Source: Candidatus Micrarchaeia archaeon
Lineage (GTDB): Archaea > Micrarchaeota > Micrarchaeia > Anstonellales > JAHKLY01
Assembly: GCA_041653315.1 (NCBI GenBank)
Contig: JBAZFO010000005.1
Span: 3,067-45,660, forward strand
Direction: 5' to 3'
Length of the DNA: 42,594 bases
Part shown: one piece after another, positions 23,386 to 32,161 of the stretch
Position numbering within the stretch: position 1 is the stretch's first letter
Layout of the letters: the number at the start of each line of letters is the position of its first letter
Notes under the pieces: generated by a model
Told to the model about the DNA's origin: nothing
The model's input: only the letters and a program-made list of their open reading frames with translations
Database searches by the model: none
Program-made: the position numbers and the translations under genes

Positions 23386-25799
23386 ACATAAAAGAGTTCA
23401 GAAAAAAATATCCTGAATATGATAGCGTTTCTGATAATAAACTTTCAGAGTCTCTGCATAAAAAGTATTATTCGACAGTGGACTATGATACATTTAGGGA
23501 TAAATTTATAGGCAAACCAGCTTTGCCGTCTCTTGATTTTTCTGGGACATCATTAGGCCAAAATGCTGTTGATATGCCAATGCCGAATAAATGGCTTACA
23601 TCAGAAGATTTTAAACCTACTTTTGGACAGGAACTTTTAAAACCAGAAAACGTATTTGGTACTGTTTTTGGTGCTGTTGGTTCTGTAATTCCTATCCCCG
23701 GCGCAAAAGAATCTGCTGCCGCGCTTGGCGGTGAGATAGGGCAAGGATTAGAAGAGTTTGGCAAGGCAAGACTTCCGGGCGCAGGCAAATATGACCAAGA
23801 AGCTGTAAAGGGCAGGATTAGAGACGCTGGAGTTAGGCAAGGTGCTTTAGAAGCTACTTCTGTTCCATTTGGCAGGGCAGTAGGAATGGTTGCAAGGCCG
23901 ATAGGCAGGGCAATAGTAAGACCATTCCAAAGAGCAGGTACTAAAGTCGTAAAAGATATAATAACCAAAGGTGGTAGAGAATACGCCGAAAAAGTAATAC
24001 CAGCAGGTGCTATTCGCAGGGCAGGTTCGTGGGTTGCCGATAAATTTATACCAGAAGTGGCCGAAGATGCGGCCAAAATGCAACAAAATCTAATAAGTGC
24101 CGGAAAGAAAGTCCTGCCAATAGATGAAGCCGAAAAAGTAACATTACTGCCGGGCGATATTATGAAAAATTCAGTTGGTAGTAAAATTGAGGGACTTGCG
24201 AGCAAAGGCATTGGTGGTGGTGGAATTAGAAGGCAGGTAATCGAAAGAAATGTCCCTGCATATAATCAGGCCACAAAAGAGCTTGTTGATGAAATCGGTG
24301 GGATAAACACCAAACTCTTAAATGATACAGAACTTGGGGAAGATGCGTATAAGATAACAAAGGACTTTTATGAGAACGTATTAGACCCTAAAACAAAAGA
24401 ACTTTACAACGACGCTCAATTAGTAATATCGAAAGCGGGAAAGACTGATACGCCTGCATTGGATATTACCAATATGGTTGATAAGAACGCCGAACACGTT
24501 AAACAGGGTGAGATATTTGGCACTATTGGCGCAAAGGGTATGGGAGACGATATAGCTAAAAAGATAAGTAGGGTTTTACCGTCCAAAAAAGTTAGCAAAG
24601 AAGCACAGGATATTACTGATTTATTGGCTAAACAGACACAGCCAGAACAGGTATTCAAATCTCCTATGGGAGATATGACAAAAGCTGACCTGTTAGAAGC
24701 TGCAAGAAACAACCCAGAAGCACTTAAAGCACTAATCGAACAAGGGATAGTTTCTGAAAAAGATTTAGTACCTAATATAGTACAAAACGCATTAAAAGAT
24801 ATTGGCGAAAAAGATACAAAGACGCTCACTTTTGGGCAATATGAACAGTTACGGCAAAGATTGGTACAGGAGTTTGATGATGCCGCAAATGCCATTACAG
24901 GAGATAAAAAAGTATTAAAGAAAATGGCACAAGAGACTTACGACGAACTTGACAGTATATTTGAAAAAGCCGCAATAAGACACGGAATACCCGATGCTGT
25001 TAGCAAGATAAAATACGCAAGAAAATTCTTTTCCGAAGTGCAGAATATAAAAAATTCACCTGTCATTAGAAATACTTGGCAGTTGATAGAGAATCAGAAT
25101 CAGCCTGAAACCATACTCAATATGCTTGCTACTAAAGATGGATTGCGAACCTTGCAAGATGCCAAAAGGATGATGGGTAAAGAAGCGGGCGGGATGATGT
25201 CTAAAATAAGAAAAAGTATTTTCAATGGAATTATAAATGACCCATCTAATCAGTTGGAAGATTTGAGATTAGGCATAAAAACACTTAATCCAGAAATGGC
25301 AAAGAAGGCGTTTGCGAAAAGATTTAGTGAGGAAATGCAAAAAGAGCTATTCCCTGCTGATGAATTGGCGAAAATAAAATTACACTTTAAACTCGGTGCT
25401 GCTGTTGGTGCTAAAAAATTCATAGACCAATCAAATCTTGGTGGTGCTGGTATGGTCGTTCCTCTCATTCAGTTGGGTAGTTCCGGTGCTGGTGCGGCTG
25501 TTTCTGGTTTAGTTGCCGGAAATGTTGCCGGTTTTGGAGTGGGTACTGCCATATTATTATCTCCTAAAGCCGTATCTTATTTGAGTACCGGAACAAGAGG
25601 GCAAAAGATTGTCAATATGATAATAGAACTTAATAATCCAAAATTATCTTCTGCGTCAAGGTCTATATTGCTGAATAAATTTATGCTTATGATAAAATCT
25701 CAACCTTCTTTAGCGGCAGAGATTAGGATTATAAATACCGCCGCAGATACTCAAGAAAAACCTAAAACGCAACCTCTGCAAAAAGCAGGAAACCAATAA
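23382..25799 (+). CDS. Large internal virion (ejection) protein
   Basis: The 805-aa product has the N-terminal FRKKYPEYDSVSDNKLSES...KKYYSTV motif common to podovirus ejection proteins (YPEYxxxSDxxLAxxLYxKYY-like). The body is helix-rich, and near residues 680-735 hydrophobic Gly/Ala segments (GGAGMVVPLIQLGSSGAGAA) resemble membrane-insertion helices. It probably helps form the DNA conduit across the cell envelope. I see no transglycosylase domain. Confidence 0.7.
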   Translation: MNIKEFRKKYPEYDSVSDNKLSESLHKKYYSTVDYDTFRDKFIGKPALPSLDFSGTSLGQNAVDMPMPNKWLTSEDFKPTFGQELLKPENVFGTVFGAVGSVIPIPGAKESAAALGGEIGQGLEEFGKARLPGAGKYDQEAVKGRIRDAGVRQGALEATSVPFGRAVGMVARPIGRAIVRPFQRAGTKVVKDIITKGGREYAEKVIPAGAIRRAGSWVADKFIPEVAEDAAKMQQNLISAGKKVLPIDEAEKVTLLPGDIMKNSVGSKIEGLASKGIGGGGIRRQVIERNVPAYNQATKELVDEIGGINTKLLNDTELGEDAYKITKDFYENVLDPKTKELYNDAQLVISKAGKTDTPALDITNMVDKNAEHVKQGEIFGTIGAKGMGDDIAKKISRVLPSKKVSKEAQDITDLLAKQTQPEQVFKSPMGDMTKADLLEAARNNPEALKALIEQGIVSEKDLVPNIVQNALKDIGEKDTKTLTFGQYEQLRQRLVQEFDDAANAITGDKKVLKKMAQETYDELDSIFEKAAIRHGIPDAVSKIKYARKFFSEVQNIKNSPVIRNTWQLIENQNQPETILNMLATKDGLRTLQDAKRMMGKEAGGMMSKIRKSIFNGIINDPSNQLEDLRLGIKTLNPEMAKKAFAKRFSEEMQKELFPADELAKIKLHFKLGAAVGAKKFIDQSNLGGAGMVVPLIQLGSSGAGAAVSGLVAGNVAGFGVGTAILLSPKAVSYLSTGTRGQKIVNMIIELNNPKLSSASRSILLNKFMLMIKSQPSLAAEIRIINTAADTQEKPKTQPLQKAGNQ

Positions 25800-25818
25800 C
25801 AACACGAAAGGATTAGTA

Positions 25819-26145
25819 ATGACAAAAGAATCAACAATAGAGATTTCAGTAGGTAAGGCAACATTTTGGCTAACAACAATAGTAATTCTCGGTTCTTTTG
25901 CCGTATCTCTTATTGGGATAGGTGCTTGGATTACTTCTGTTCAGAAAGATATTGCGACCTTGAATTTAAAGATAGAAGATATACGCAATGACGGTTCAAA
26001 ACTTGCGCAAGCAAGCGATGTTAAGTTGCAAATAATGGCAACTCAATTTGGCTACGTTCAGGAAAGTTTAGTAAAGAACACAGAAGAACATAAGACCATT
26101 CTGGCCACAATGGAAAAAGGCTTTAATCTAAGGAATACGCAGTGA
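25819..26145 (+). CDS. One-TM plus coiled-coil protein (holin/spanin-like or membrane anchor)
   Basis: The 108-aa product has one transmembrane helix (residues about 15-38: FWLTTIVILGSFAVSLIGIG) followed by a coiled coil (VQKDIATLNLKIEDIRND). It looks like the XhlA-like membrane proteins or small phage anchors. It overlaps a GTG start of the next gene. No lysin lies adjacent, so a lysis role is uncertain. Confidence 0.55.
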   Translation: MTKESTIEISVGKATFWLTTIVILGSFAVSLIGIGAWITSVQKDIATLNLKIEDIRNDGSKLAQASDVKLQIMATQFGYVQESLVKNTEEHKTILATMEKGFNLRNTQ

Positions 26146-26831
26146 AATATCTTTATATAATCCTGTTATTGGCCTCATTATGTATGGCTAATTTGGTCGG
26201 AGGAATACGGCCATTATCCGTATATGACGCTTTGTACGTTAGGTATGTCGGCGCAACGGCAGATGTGAATTTAGGTACAAATGGAATATATGCCGCAGAC
26301 GCTAATTTTGGCGGAAATACTAACTATACTCATTTTGATTCAAATGGTGTAATTGCTTTCAATGGTACGGCAAGTATTGTAATTCCTCATCTTATGCAAT
26401 CTGATAGTACAGACCAAGCAATAATAAATGCCTCAAATGCACAGATAATAAATTTTGATACAGACGTACACCATAACGGAATAACCAGAACTGATGCGAA
26501 TACATTTACTATCACAAAGGCAGGGTCATATTTAATCTGTTTTAGCGGCGTTACGCAGGGCGTTATAAATGAGTATATAGATGTATGGCTTAAAAAGAAT
26601 AGTTCTTATGTTGCTAATAGTAATACAATTTATCAATATAAATCAAATAATGCTACTGCCATTGTAGCGGTTTCATTTATAGAACATTTTGCAATTGGCG
26701 ATACTTTTGAATTTTGGACTTGGGGTTCAAGCACAGGTGATAAATGGGACGCTACGGCGGCGGGTACTAATCCAACCAGACCAGCTTGTCCGTCAATTAT
26801 AATTACGGCAAACTTTGTAGGAAACGATTGA
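26142..26831 (+). CDS. C1q/TNF-like jelly-roll protein with signal peptide
   Basis: It starts at GTG 26142, overlapping the upstream stop (GTGA). The 229-aa product begins with a hydrophobic signal segment (MKYLYIILLLASLCMANLVG), then a linker and a C-terminal domain with IDVWLKKNSSYVANS, AGSYLICFSG, VAVSFIEHF and GDTFEFWTW. These follow the C1q jelly-roll pattern seen in some phage fibre knobs. A receptor-binding or fibre-tip role is likely. Confidence 0.65.
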   Translation: MKYLYIILLLASLCMANLVGGIRPLSVYDALYVRYVGATADVNLGTNGIYAADANFGGNTNYTHFDSNGVIAFNGTASIVIPHLMQSDSTDQAIINASNAQIINFDTDVHHNGITRTDANTFTITKAGSYLICFSGVTQGVINEYIDVWLKKNSSYVANSNTIYQYKSNNATAIVAVSFIEHFAIGDTFEFWTWGSSTGDKWDATAAGTNPTRPACPSIIITANFVGND

Positions 26832-26845
26832 AAAGGAATAAAGTT

Positions 26846-28714
26846 ATGAAAAAGTTTATAGTTTTGATTTTACTGGCGATAGTGTCTATTTGCTTTGGTG
26901 TAACAAAATACGTTGATTACGATAACGGAAGTGATTCATCGGCTGATGCAAATGTTATCAGCACGCCTTATAAAACAATAAATAAAGCTTTGGCGATGTC
27001 GGCGACCGGAGATACGATTGAATTGCTCTACGGTACTAATGGCAATCACGCAGCACAAGTAACGATAAGCAATGCAAATACCAGCACAAAAAACCTCACT
27101 ATTCACGGCAACTCTGTCGGCTCGACAAAGGTATCAATTAAACCCACTACAGGCTACCCAATAACGAGTGATACTACTGATTTGGCCGGACTTATAACTC
27201 TTCAAAATATGACTTTAGATTCATCCGCAACGGCCTCGTACAATTCCGCATATCTGACTGGTAGTAAGTCCACACAGTATGAGGATTGTAATTTCATAAA
27301 TGATGCCGACAATCAGCAACTTATAAAGGCCATTGCTGCGACCGGTGCTGTTGCAAGAGACGTAAACCTTATCAACTGCACGTTTAAATCTTTAGGCCGA
27401 GATATTGTTGATGTCAATACCGGCAATTTGAAAATAGAAAACGGCACGATTCTTGCCTCACCTGCTGGCAGGTATGTTGTGAAGTTTTACGGTGTGCCGG
27501 GGAATACTGGCACTTGCGACTTAGATAATATAACAGGAAGCATTGCGGGGTCTATGTGGTCGGGGTTAGGTACGGTAGGCGACATAGATATAAACGATTT
27601 TAATATTACTTGTACAACCGTATCGGGTTCTAAGTTCGATTTTTCGACTTATACTTCGATGGGAAAACTAAGGATTACTAACAGCAATACAACCTCGCCC
27701 GATGGTGGAGTAATTTGTGATAATAAGCCAGCGGCAATTTTTCTAAAAAATAACAGCCATATAGTTACTGGTGCAAATCCCGAAATCGGAATACAGGTTG
27801 GGTTTGAGTATGGCTCAACAACAGCTTGGTCGCCTGACAGCGTAAGTTACGTGGCGGGAAACATTCGGAGTAACGATGGGCAGGTTTATATTTGCAGGAC
27901 TGCCAACACGTCAAGTGCAGACGATGAACCCGGAACTGGTGTTAATTGGACAATATACTGGCAAGAATACTCGATGGACATTCCCATTGTGATTGAGGAT
28001 TGCGATGTAAATATGGTCAACGCAACAGCTCACGCTATATTACTCGGTTATGGGGCAAACGGAGCGGTTTTGAATGGCGGGCTTTATCAAAATGGTAATT
28101 ATCAGGTGGTTTGTAAAGCCAAAAACTGCTTAATGGATGGCGTTACAGCTTACGGTGCAAATCCATTTTCGATATTTGCAAACGCTGGCAATAAAATTAT
28201 AAATTGTACAGGATACAGTCCTGTCGGTGTTTGCTTAACATACGGCGACCAAGTCGGCTTATTTACCGCAAGAAACTATATCGAAAAAAATATATTTGTT
28301 TCAACTTCGGCGGTGGTATTTACTGACGACGGCAATCCGGCTGACGGCAACGACTACTTTAATAATAATTGCTACTGGAGACTTGGCACGGCGGGCGGCA
28401 TTGCTGTCTTGGGTGGTGAAACAAGAGACACACTGGCCGATGTCAGAACTCAATGGCTTACACAGAGCTTCTTATACCCAGATAACGACAGCAACAGTAT
28501 CAATGTTAATCCTCTTATCAATGCGGCGGGCGGTGATTTTAATACACCAAATATGGATTTGAGTTTGGCTGGCGGAGAATACATCGGAGCAATAGCTCCG
28601 ACAGACCCGAACATCATTGCCGGAAATATCAAAAAAGACGTAGGGGTTATAGTTAATGGAACGCCAATTGACGGCACATACAATCCAGCAAGAGGCTGGC
28701 TTAAAAATCGTTAA
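26846..28714 (+). CDS. Parallel beta-helix (pectate-lyase-like) tailspike or exported protein
   Basis: The 622-aa product starts at ATG 26846 (AAAGGAATA upstream) with a signal peptide (MKKFIVLILLAIVSICFG). It continues with TKYVDYDNGSDSSADANVIS and ...TPYKTINKALAMSATGDTIE, the recognisable start of right-handed beta-helix proteins with repeated LxIxN rungs. Such proteins are tailspikes or polysaccharide-binding/degrading enzymes. No catalytic residues could be assigned. It is the last gene of the rightward block before the convergent terminator. Confidence 0.75.
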   Translation: MKKFIVLILLAIVSICFGVTKYVDYDNGSDSSADANVISTPYKTINKALAMSATGDTIELLYGTNGNHAAQVTISNANTSTKNLTIHGNSVGSTKVSIKPTTGYPITSDTTDLAGLITLQNMTLDSSATASYNSAYLTGSKSTQYEDCNFINDADNQQLIKAIAATGAVARDVNLINCTFKSLGRDIVDVNTGNLKIENGTILASPAGRYVVKFYGVPGNTGTCDLDNITGSIAGSMWSGLGTVGDIDINDFNITCTTVSGSKFDFSTYTSMGKLRITNSNTTSPDGGVICDNKPAAIFLKNNSHIVTGANPEIGIQVGFEYGSTTAWSPDSVSYVAGNIRSNDGQVYICRTANTSSADDEPGTGVNWTIYWQEYSMDIPIVIEDCDVNMVNATAHAILLGYGANGAVLNGGLYQNGNYQVVCKAKNCLMDGVTAYGANPFSIFANAGNKIINCTGYSPVGVCLTYGDQVGLFTARNYIEKNIFVSTSAVVFTDDGNPADGNDYFNNNCYWRLGTAGGIAVLGGETRDTLADVRTQWLTQSFLYPDNDSNSINVNPLINAAGGDFNTPNMDLSLAGGEYIGAIAPTDPNIIAGNIKKDVGVIVNGTPIDGTYNPARGWLKNR

Positions 28715-28736
28715 TACATTATCTTCTCTCCTCCTG

Positions 28737-28774
28737 CGACAGGCGGTCTACTGAACACAGTAGACCGCCTGTCG
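28737..28774. terminator. Bidirectional terminator at the convergence of both blocks
   Basis: A perfect 17-bp inverted repeat (28737-28753 with 28758-28774; arms begin CGACAGGCGG) encloses the loop AACA. It lies 22 nt after the last rightward stop and ahead of the last leftward gene. There is only a short T run, so it may work with a factor or mainly as a barrier to antisense transcription. Confidence 0.8.
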
Positions 28775-28957
28775 TTTAAAGCCCCTAACCCGCTTCATAT
28801 ACGCCCCGCCACAAGGAATTAACCGCTTTTCCGGCCAGATATACCCCTAAAAACGGCATAGGGCAACGTAGGAGGTTTTAGGTATATATACTACAAGAAA
28901 CTCCACTGTCAGTTTTCGGCTTGATAATGGCGTTATCGTGTTTTGTGTAGTATATGG
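28775..28957 (-). other. Gene-free structured region downstream of the leftward operon
   Basis: No gene is seen. ATATACC plus TAAAA (28839-28852) pairs with TTTTAGGTATAT (28876-28887), and ATATACTACA (28886-28895) pairs with TGTAGTATAT (28946-28955), with an inner GATAA/TTATC hairpin (28923-28937). On the leftward transcript this would be the 3' trailer after the Lar-like gene. It may be an mRNA 3' structure or a small RNA. Confidence 0.4.
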
Positions 28958-29134
28958 TCATTTTGCCCGCCTGTTCCAAGCCTTGATTGCACAGGCCAGT
29001 TTCAAATAAAACGATGTTGCCGCTTTACACTTTTTGCAATAAATATACTTAAAAATCCTAAAATATATTATGTCTGCTTTCCCACCGCAAAACGGACAAC
29101 TGCATAACCTTAACTCTGTTTTTTTCTTAGCCAT
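28958..29134 (-). CDS. Lar-like restriction alleviation protein, 58 aa
   Basis: The product has the Lar-family layout: an N-terminal CPFCGG knuckle (residues 13-18), a second CKKC (33-36) and the terminal ALKAWNRR-type tail, here AIKAWNRRAK. Lar-like proteins protect phage DNA by modulating host restriction or stimulating modification. It overlaps the preceding gene by 8 nt and is the last gene of the leftward block. It pairs well with the methyltransferase upstream in the same block. Confidence 0.75.
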   Translation of the reverse strand: MAKKKTELRLCSCPFCGGKADIIYFRIFKYIYCKKCKAATSFYLKLACAIKAWNRRAK

Positions 29135-29369
29135 TATTTACCTCGCTATTAAGTTTGGGCAGTTCAAGGGTAAGATTGAAAAAACCGCGAATATCAAGAC
29201 TGGCGTTCATTTGTCCCGCTATCACATCTACACGAGATAAACATTGACCTCCGCCTGTAGGCTTTGGATTACTGCTCATAAACAAACACAACTCCCTCTC
29301 TGTCATTCTTTTTAATATGCCATATTCATTTTTGAAATATCCTATTTTTCCGTTAGTTAAAACGCTCAT
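29127..29369 (-). CDS. Hypothetical protein, 80 aa
   Basis: The product (MSVLTNGKIGYFKNEYGILK...) has the segment FFNLTLELPKLN at its C-terminus and no recognised domain. It overlaps the Lar-like gene by 8 nt, so the two are probably coupled. A clear Shine-Dalgarno (AAGGAG) precedes the ATG. Confidence 0.55.
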   Translation of the reverse strand: MSVLTNGKIGYFKNEYGILKRMTERELCLFMSSNPKPTGGGQCLSRVDVIAGQMNASLDIRGFFNLTLELPKLNSEVNNG

Positions 29370-29395
29370 TTCAACTCCTTGCCCGCAGGCTTAAA

Positions 29396-30091
29396 TTATT
29401 TAATTCTTTTTGGTTCGCCAATTTTAACTAATGCCTGTTGGTCTAAAAGGCTCGGCCTGCAAGTTCCGTTTTTCTTGCAAACTGTTGGCCACCACTCATT
29501 CGGGGGAAGTCGATTACCGGAAACCGTACCGCCCAAAACCTTAAATTCACGTTCTACCTCTGCGTCCCACTCGGTGCAATGAAGTTTGGCTGTGTTGAGT
29601 AGTGCTTTTTTGAAACCGAACATACACATTGTAAGTTCATACAGGCCGGGGATTCCATTCTCATACTTCTGGGCGTGCGGGTCTCGTAAGTGATTGACAA
29701 CAAACCGCATAATTTCAGTATGGTATTGCAGACCGATTGCTCGATTGCTTATCTGCCTTGCCCATACGCTACCGTTGTAATTATCAAGCCATCTCTTAAA
29801 ATCATTTACCTGCAATCCCTTTTTTGGTGGTTCTGCCCAGCTATTGAGCGTAGTTGTTTCGCAAACATATATTCCTGACGGGCTAATAGCGGTATTCAAT
29901 ACCTCTGCCACAATATCCGGTAGGGTAATCACAAAGGCAACGTGGCTAATATCTGCCGCAGGAGAAACAAAACCCCTCATTCTTTGCAACCATTGAATTT
30001 GCTGGCTCATTTTGCCATTGCCAGAGCAAAGTAAAATATCAAGCGATTGCAGGTTTAATGTACGCCAGTCTGTTATAATTTCGGTGTTCAT
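29396..30091 (-). CDS. Permuted NlpC/P60-type (papain-like) amidase
   Basis: The 231-aa product matches the circularly permuted papain-like family (YiiX/C92 type): N-terminal SLDILLCSGNGK, SHVAFV with the catalytic His at residue 50, the acidic residue E78 (CETT), and the catalytic Cys at 172 in LHCTEWDAEV. Such enzymes cleave peptide or amide bonds in peptidoglycan or lipids. In a phage, endolysin or host-modification roles are possible. There is no signal peptide. Confidence 0.65.
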   Translation of the reverse strand: MNTEIITDWRTLNLQSLDILLCSGNGKMSQQIQWLQRMRGFVSPAADISHVAFVITLPDIVAEVLNTAISPSGIYVCETTTLNSWAEPPKKGLQVNDFKRWLDNYNGSVWARQISNRAIGLQYHTEIMRFVVNHLRDPHAQKYENGIPGLYELTMCMFGFKKALLNTAKLHCTEWDAEVEREFKVLGGTVSGNRLPPNEWWPTVCKKNGTCRPSLLDQQALVKIGEPKRIK

Positions 30092-30098
30092 TCTGTTC

Positions 30099-30188
30099 TC
30101 ACTTTCCTAAAACTAACCAAAAAATTGTTATCAATGCCGCTATATCAAGCATTACTACGATGATAAAAGGCCAGTTTAGCTTTTTCAT
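30099..30188 (-). CDS. Tiny one-TM protein, 29 aa
   Basis: ATG 30188 overlaps the upstream stop as ATGA. MKKLNWPFIIVVMLDIAALI is a Lys-anchored single hydrophobic helix. It lies directly upstream of the amidase gene, where a tiny holin-like or accessory peptide would fit. Function is not proven. Confidence 0.5.
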   Translation of the reverse strand: MKKLNWPFIIVVMLDIAALITIFWLVLGK

Positions 30189-30370
30189 TTATTGCCGCCT
30201 TTCAATATCTCTTTAGCTTCTGTATTAAGCCCGCAAATACCCATATCGTTTTTAAACTGGTCATAGTACCCGAAAACAATCAGGCGTAATTTGACGTTTT
30301 CGGCTTGCAGTTCTTTGATTTTGGCCTCAAGTTGCAACACTAAATCTAATACTTCTTTGCTTGCTAACAT
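30185..30370 (-). CDS. Coiled-coil protein, paralogue of the 30541-30777 product
   Basis: The start is ATG 30370, with a GTG six bases upstream (30376) as alternative. The 61-aa product has the heptad segment EAKIKELQAENVKLRLIVFG, nearly the same as KIKELTTENVKLKNLLK in the 30541-30777 product. These look like duplicated leucine-zipper-type proteins. The function is unknown. Confidence 0.6.
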   Translation of the reverse strand: MLASKEVLDLVLQLEAKIKELQAENVKLRLIVFGYYDQFKNDMGICGLNTEAKEILKGGNK

Positions 30371-30386
30371 TTTCACATCTCGCCTC

Positions 30387-30539
30387 TTAAAGTGTCTTTC
30401 TTATGTTTATTATGTAGCAACCCGAATCGGTCGTTATTGGAATTTCGCCTTGAGCCGCTCCCATATTTTCCAAATGTTCAATCAGTGCCTTAGCGGCATT
30501 ATCGCCACGCTCCAATTCTTCTTCTAATTCTTTACACAT
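30387..30539 (-). CDS. Small acidic protein, 50 aa
   Basis: ATG 30539 has AAAAGGAGC upstream. The product begins MCKELEEELERGDNAAKALI and ends CYIINIRKTL. It lies between two paralogous coiled-coil genes and 2 nt from its upstream neighbour. No family was recognised. Confidence 0.55.
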   Translation of the reverse strand: MCKELEEELERGDNAAKALIEHLENMGAAQGEIPITTDSGCYIINIRKTL

Positions 30540-30540
30540 A

Positions 30541-30777
30541 TCAAGCTCCTTTTATTATAATAGATATTCTGTCTTGCCAACTGTCCATTGTTTCCATAAA
30601 ACCCTCTTCGGCAAGTTCTTTTAGTAAGTTTTTCAGTTTCACATTTTCGGTAGTAAGCTCTTTAATCTTAACTTCCTGCTTTTTAAGAAAGTCAAGCACA
30701 TCAGCGGTAATTACAAGATTACCATCAACATCAAAAGACTGTGTTTTCATTTTAGCTATCTCGCTGATATTTTTCAT
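30541..30777 (-). CDS. Coiled-coil protein, 78 aa
   Basis: It contains VLDFLKKQEVKIKELTTENV, a helix with regular Leu/Val spacing. It is paralogous to the 30185-30370 product. It may form homo- or hetero-coiled coils with that protein. No other motif is seen. Confidence 0.6.
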   Translation of the reverse strand: MKNISEIAKMKTQSFDVDGNLVITADVLDFLKKQEVKIKELTTENVKLKNLLKELAEEGFMETMDSWQDRISIIIKGA

Positions 30778-30791
30778 TTACTCGCCGCCTT

Positions 30792-31505
30792 TCATATTTC
30801 TTTGCCCGTATTCAAATAACCAGTTTGAAGCCGCTTAATTTTATCTTTCAATGTCTCGTTTTCGGCTTTGAGGGTGGTAATCTGCCTGTATAATCTGTGT
30901 TGGTCGTAACGAATAAATTCAGCTTTCATTAGTTTGCCCATACATAAGATGCCATTATCGCATAGATTAGACATTTGGTTTGAACAAGTAGAACAGTTAG
31001 GTGCAATTATATATTCAAATAAAATATGCTTTACGTCTTTTAGTTCTACCTTTAATTCCTCAATCTCTTTCGCCTGTGCGTCGAGCTTGTCTTGATTTGT
31101 AGCAAGACGAAAAGCGGCAATGGCTTCGGGTTCGCCCTGACAGAGTTCGTCTATTTTTGTTTGGACAGCTACATTACACTTCTTACAGACGAAGACGCAC
31201 TCCCTCTCTGCCCTAATTGTTATTCCCTTATTATAATGTTCCGTAACTGAACCCCAAACTATTTCAATTTTTCCCCCACAGCCACATTTTATTTCCGTTT
31301 TGCCATCTGGCTTCTGGGTTGGTTTATTACACTCACAATTATTTATATCTTGACCAATTAGACCACAGGTTTTTCTGTGCATCTTCTTTACTTGCTCTGG
31401 CTTCTGGCAGGCTTCGTCTTTCGCTATCCACATATTCCCATCTATGCACTTTCTGCACATTCGATTGGTTGCGCCACAGTTATCACAAGTTTCTTTATCA
31501 CTCAT
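30792..31505 (-). CDS. Multi-zinc-finger plus coiled-coil protein
   Basis: The 237-aa product has several Cys pairs: CDNCGATNRMCRKC (7-20), NNCEC, KCGCGG, CKKC, then CSTC near residue 175. The C-terminal part is a coiled coil (ITTLKAENETLKDKIKRLQT). It is the largest of the Cys-rich proteins in the leftward block. It probably binds nucleic acid or protein through zinc, but the family is not known to me. Confidence 0.6.
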   Translation of the reverse strand: MSDKETCDNCGATNRMCRKCIDGNMWIAKDEACQKPEQVKKMHRKTCGLIGQDINNCECNKPTQKPDGKTEIKCGCGGKIEIVWGSVTEHYNKGITIRAERECVFVCKKCNVAVQTKIDELCQGEPEAIAAFRLATNQDKLDAQAKEIEELKVELKDVKHILFEYIIAPNCSTCSNQMSNLCDNGILCMGKLMKAEFIRYDQHRLYRQITTLKAENETLKDKIKRLQTGYLNTGKEI

Positions 31506-31764
31506 TTTTTAATTCTCCATTTATCCAACAGTTCCATCTTGCTTTTTTAACAACATCAATCATTATCTCCCTCACCATAACGTTCATATTGCATATTTTA
31601 GTTGTGTCTGGCAACGCTTCTATTGCTTCCGTCCATTGAGGGTCATCATCGCAGCCCTGCCTTTTCATTTTGCAGGTAGTTTCATAGTACAAACGCTTGG
31701 TTTCTGCTATAACACAAGGACTGCTAATCTCTATCTGCCGCCTAAGTTCGACTCTTTCGCTCAT
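31498..31764 (-). CDS. Hypothetical protein, 88 aa
   Basis: The product (MSERVELRRQIEISSPCVIA...) ends WNCWINGELKNE and overlaps its neighbours on both sides (8 and 4 nt). No domain was recognised. It is a helical, charged protein. Confidence 0.55.
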   Translation of the reverse strand: MSERVELRRQIEISSPCVIAETKRLYYETTCKMKRQGCDDDPQWTEAIEALPDTTKICNMNVMVREIMIDVVKKARWNCWINGELKNE

Positions 31765-31967
31765 TTTACAATTCCTTGTTTTCTTAACCTTGCTATTTCT
31801 CTATCGAAATTAGGACTACTAACAGCCTTTTTGATTGATTGTGAATAAGGCTTAAATTTTTCTGTATGTATTTCCTCAATAGATTTTCCACAAGTTGGAC
31901 ATTTATCGTCTCTGAATGGGTCGTATTTACCGCCACATTTAGGACATATTTCAGGGTCATAGCTCAT
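31761..31967 (-). CDS. Zinc-ribbon protein, 68 aa
   Basis: ICPKCGGKYDPFRDDKCPTCGK (residues 7-28) is a clear CxxC-x12-CxxC zinc ribbon. The C-terminal half is a basic helix (FDREIARLRKQGIVK). It is coupled to both neighbours by 4-nt overlaps. A small nucleic-acid-binding or transcription-related role is possible. Confidence 0.6.
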   Translation of the reverse strand: MSYDPEICPKCGGKYDPFRDDKCPTCGKSIEEIHTEKFKPYSQSIKKAVSSPNFDREIARLRKQGIVK

Positions 31968-32146
31968 TTTTGTTCTCCGGCTTTCTCAACCCTGTAAACA
32001 ACATAATCATTCCCGTCTACTGTTGTGGCGATTACCAAAAGCAATTTCGGTTGTTCCCGTTGCCACTCTTTTTTAAGTTTTGGCTCACGAATATATACAG
32101 ATGTAAGCATCATAAATATCACTGTTAAATATATAATAATTATCAT
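31964..32146 (-). CDS. Small membrane-anchored protein, 60 aa
   Basis: The N-terminal hydrophobic helix (MIIIIYLTVIFMMLTSVYIR) is followed by a charged tail with VVYRVEKAGEQK. It overlaps the zinc-ribbon gene by 4 nt. It is one of at least six tiny TM proteins in the leftward operon. Function is unknown. Confidence 0.5.
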   Translation of the reverse strand: MIIIIYLTVIFMMLTSVYIREPKLKKEWQREQPKLLLVIATTVDGNDYVVYRVEKAGEQK

Positions 32147-32161
32147 TCTCTCACTTCCCTA

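Noticed and set aside
18216..28714. Integrase or lysogeny genes
   Set aside because: No tyrosine or serine recombinase motif, repressor/Cro pair or attachment core was found anywhere in the window; the HTH gene at 40939-41169 alone does not show lysogeny.
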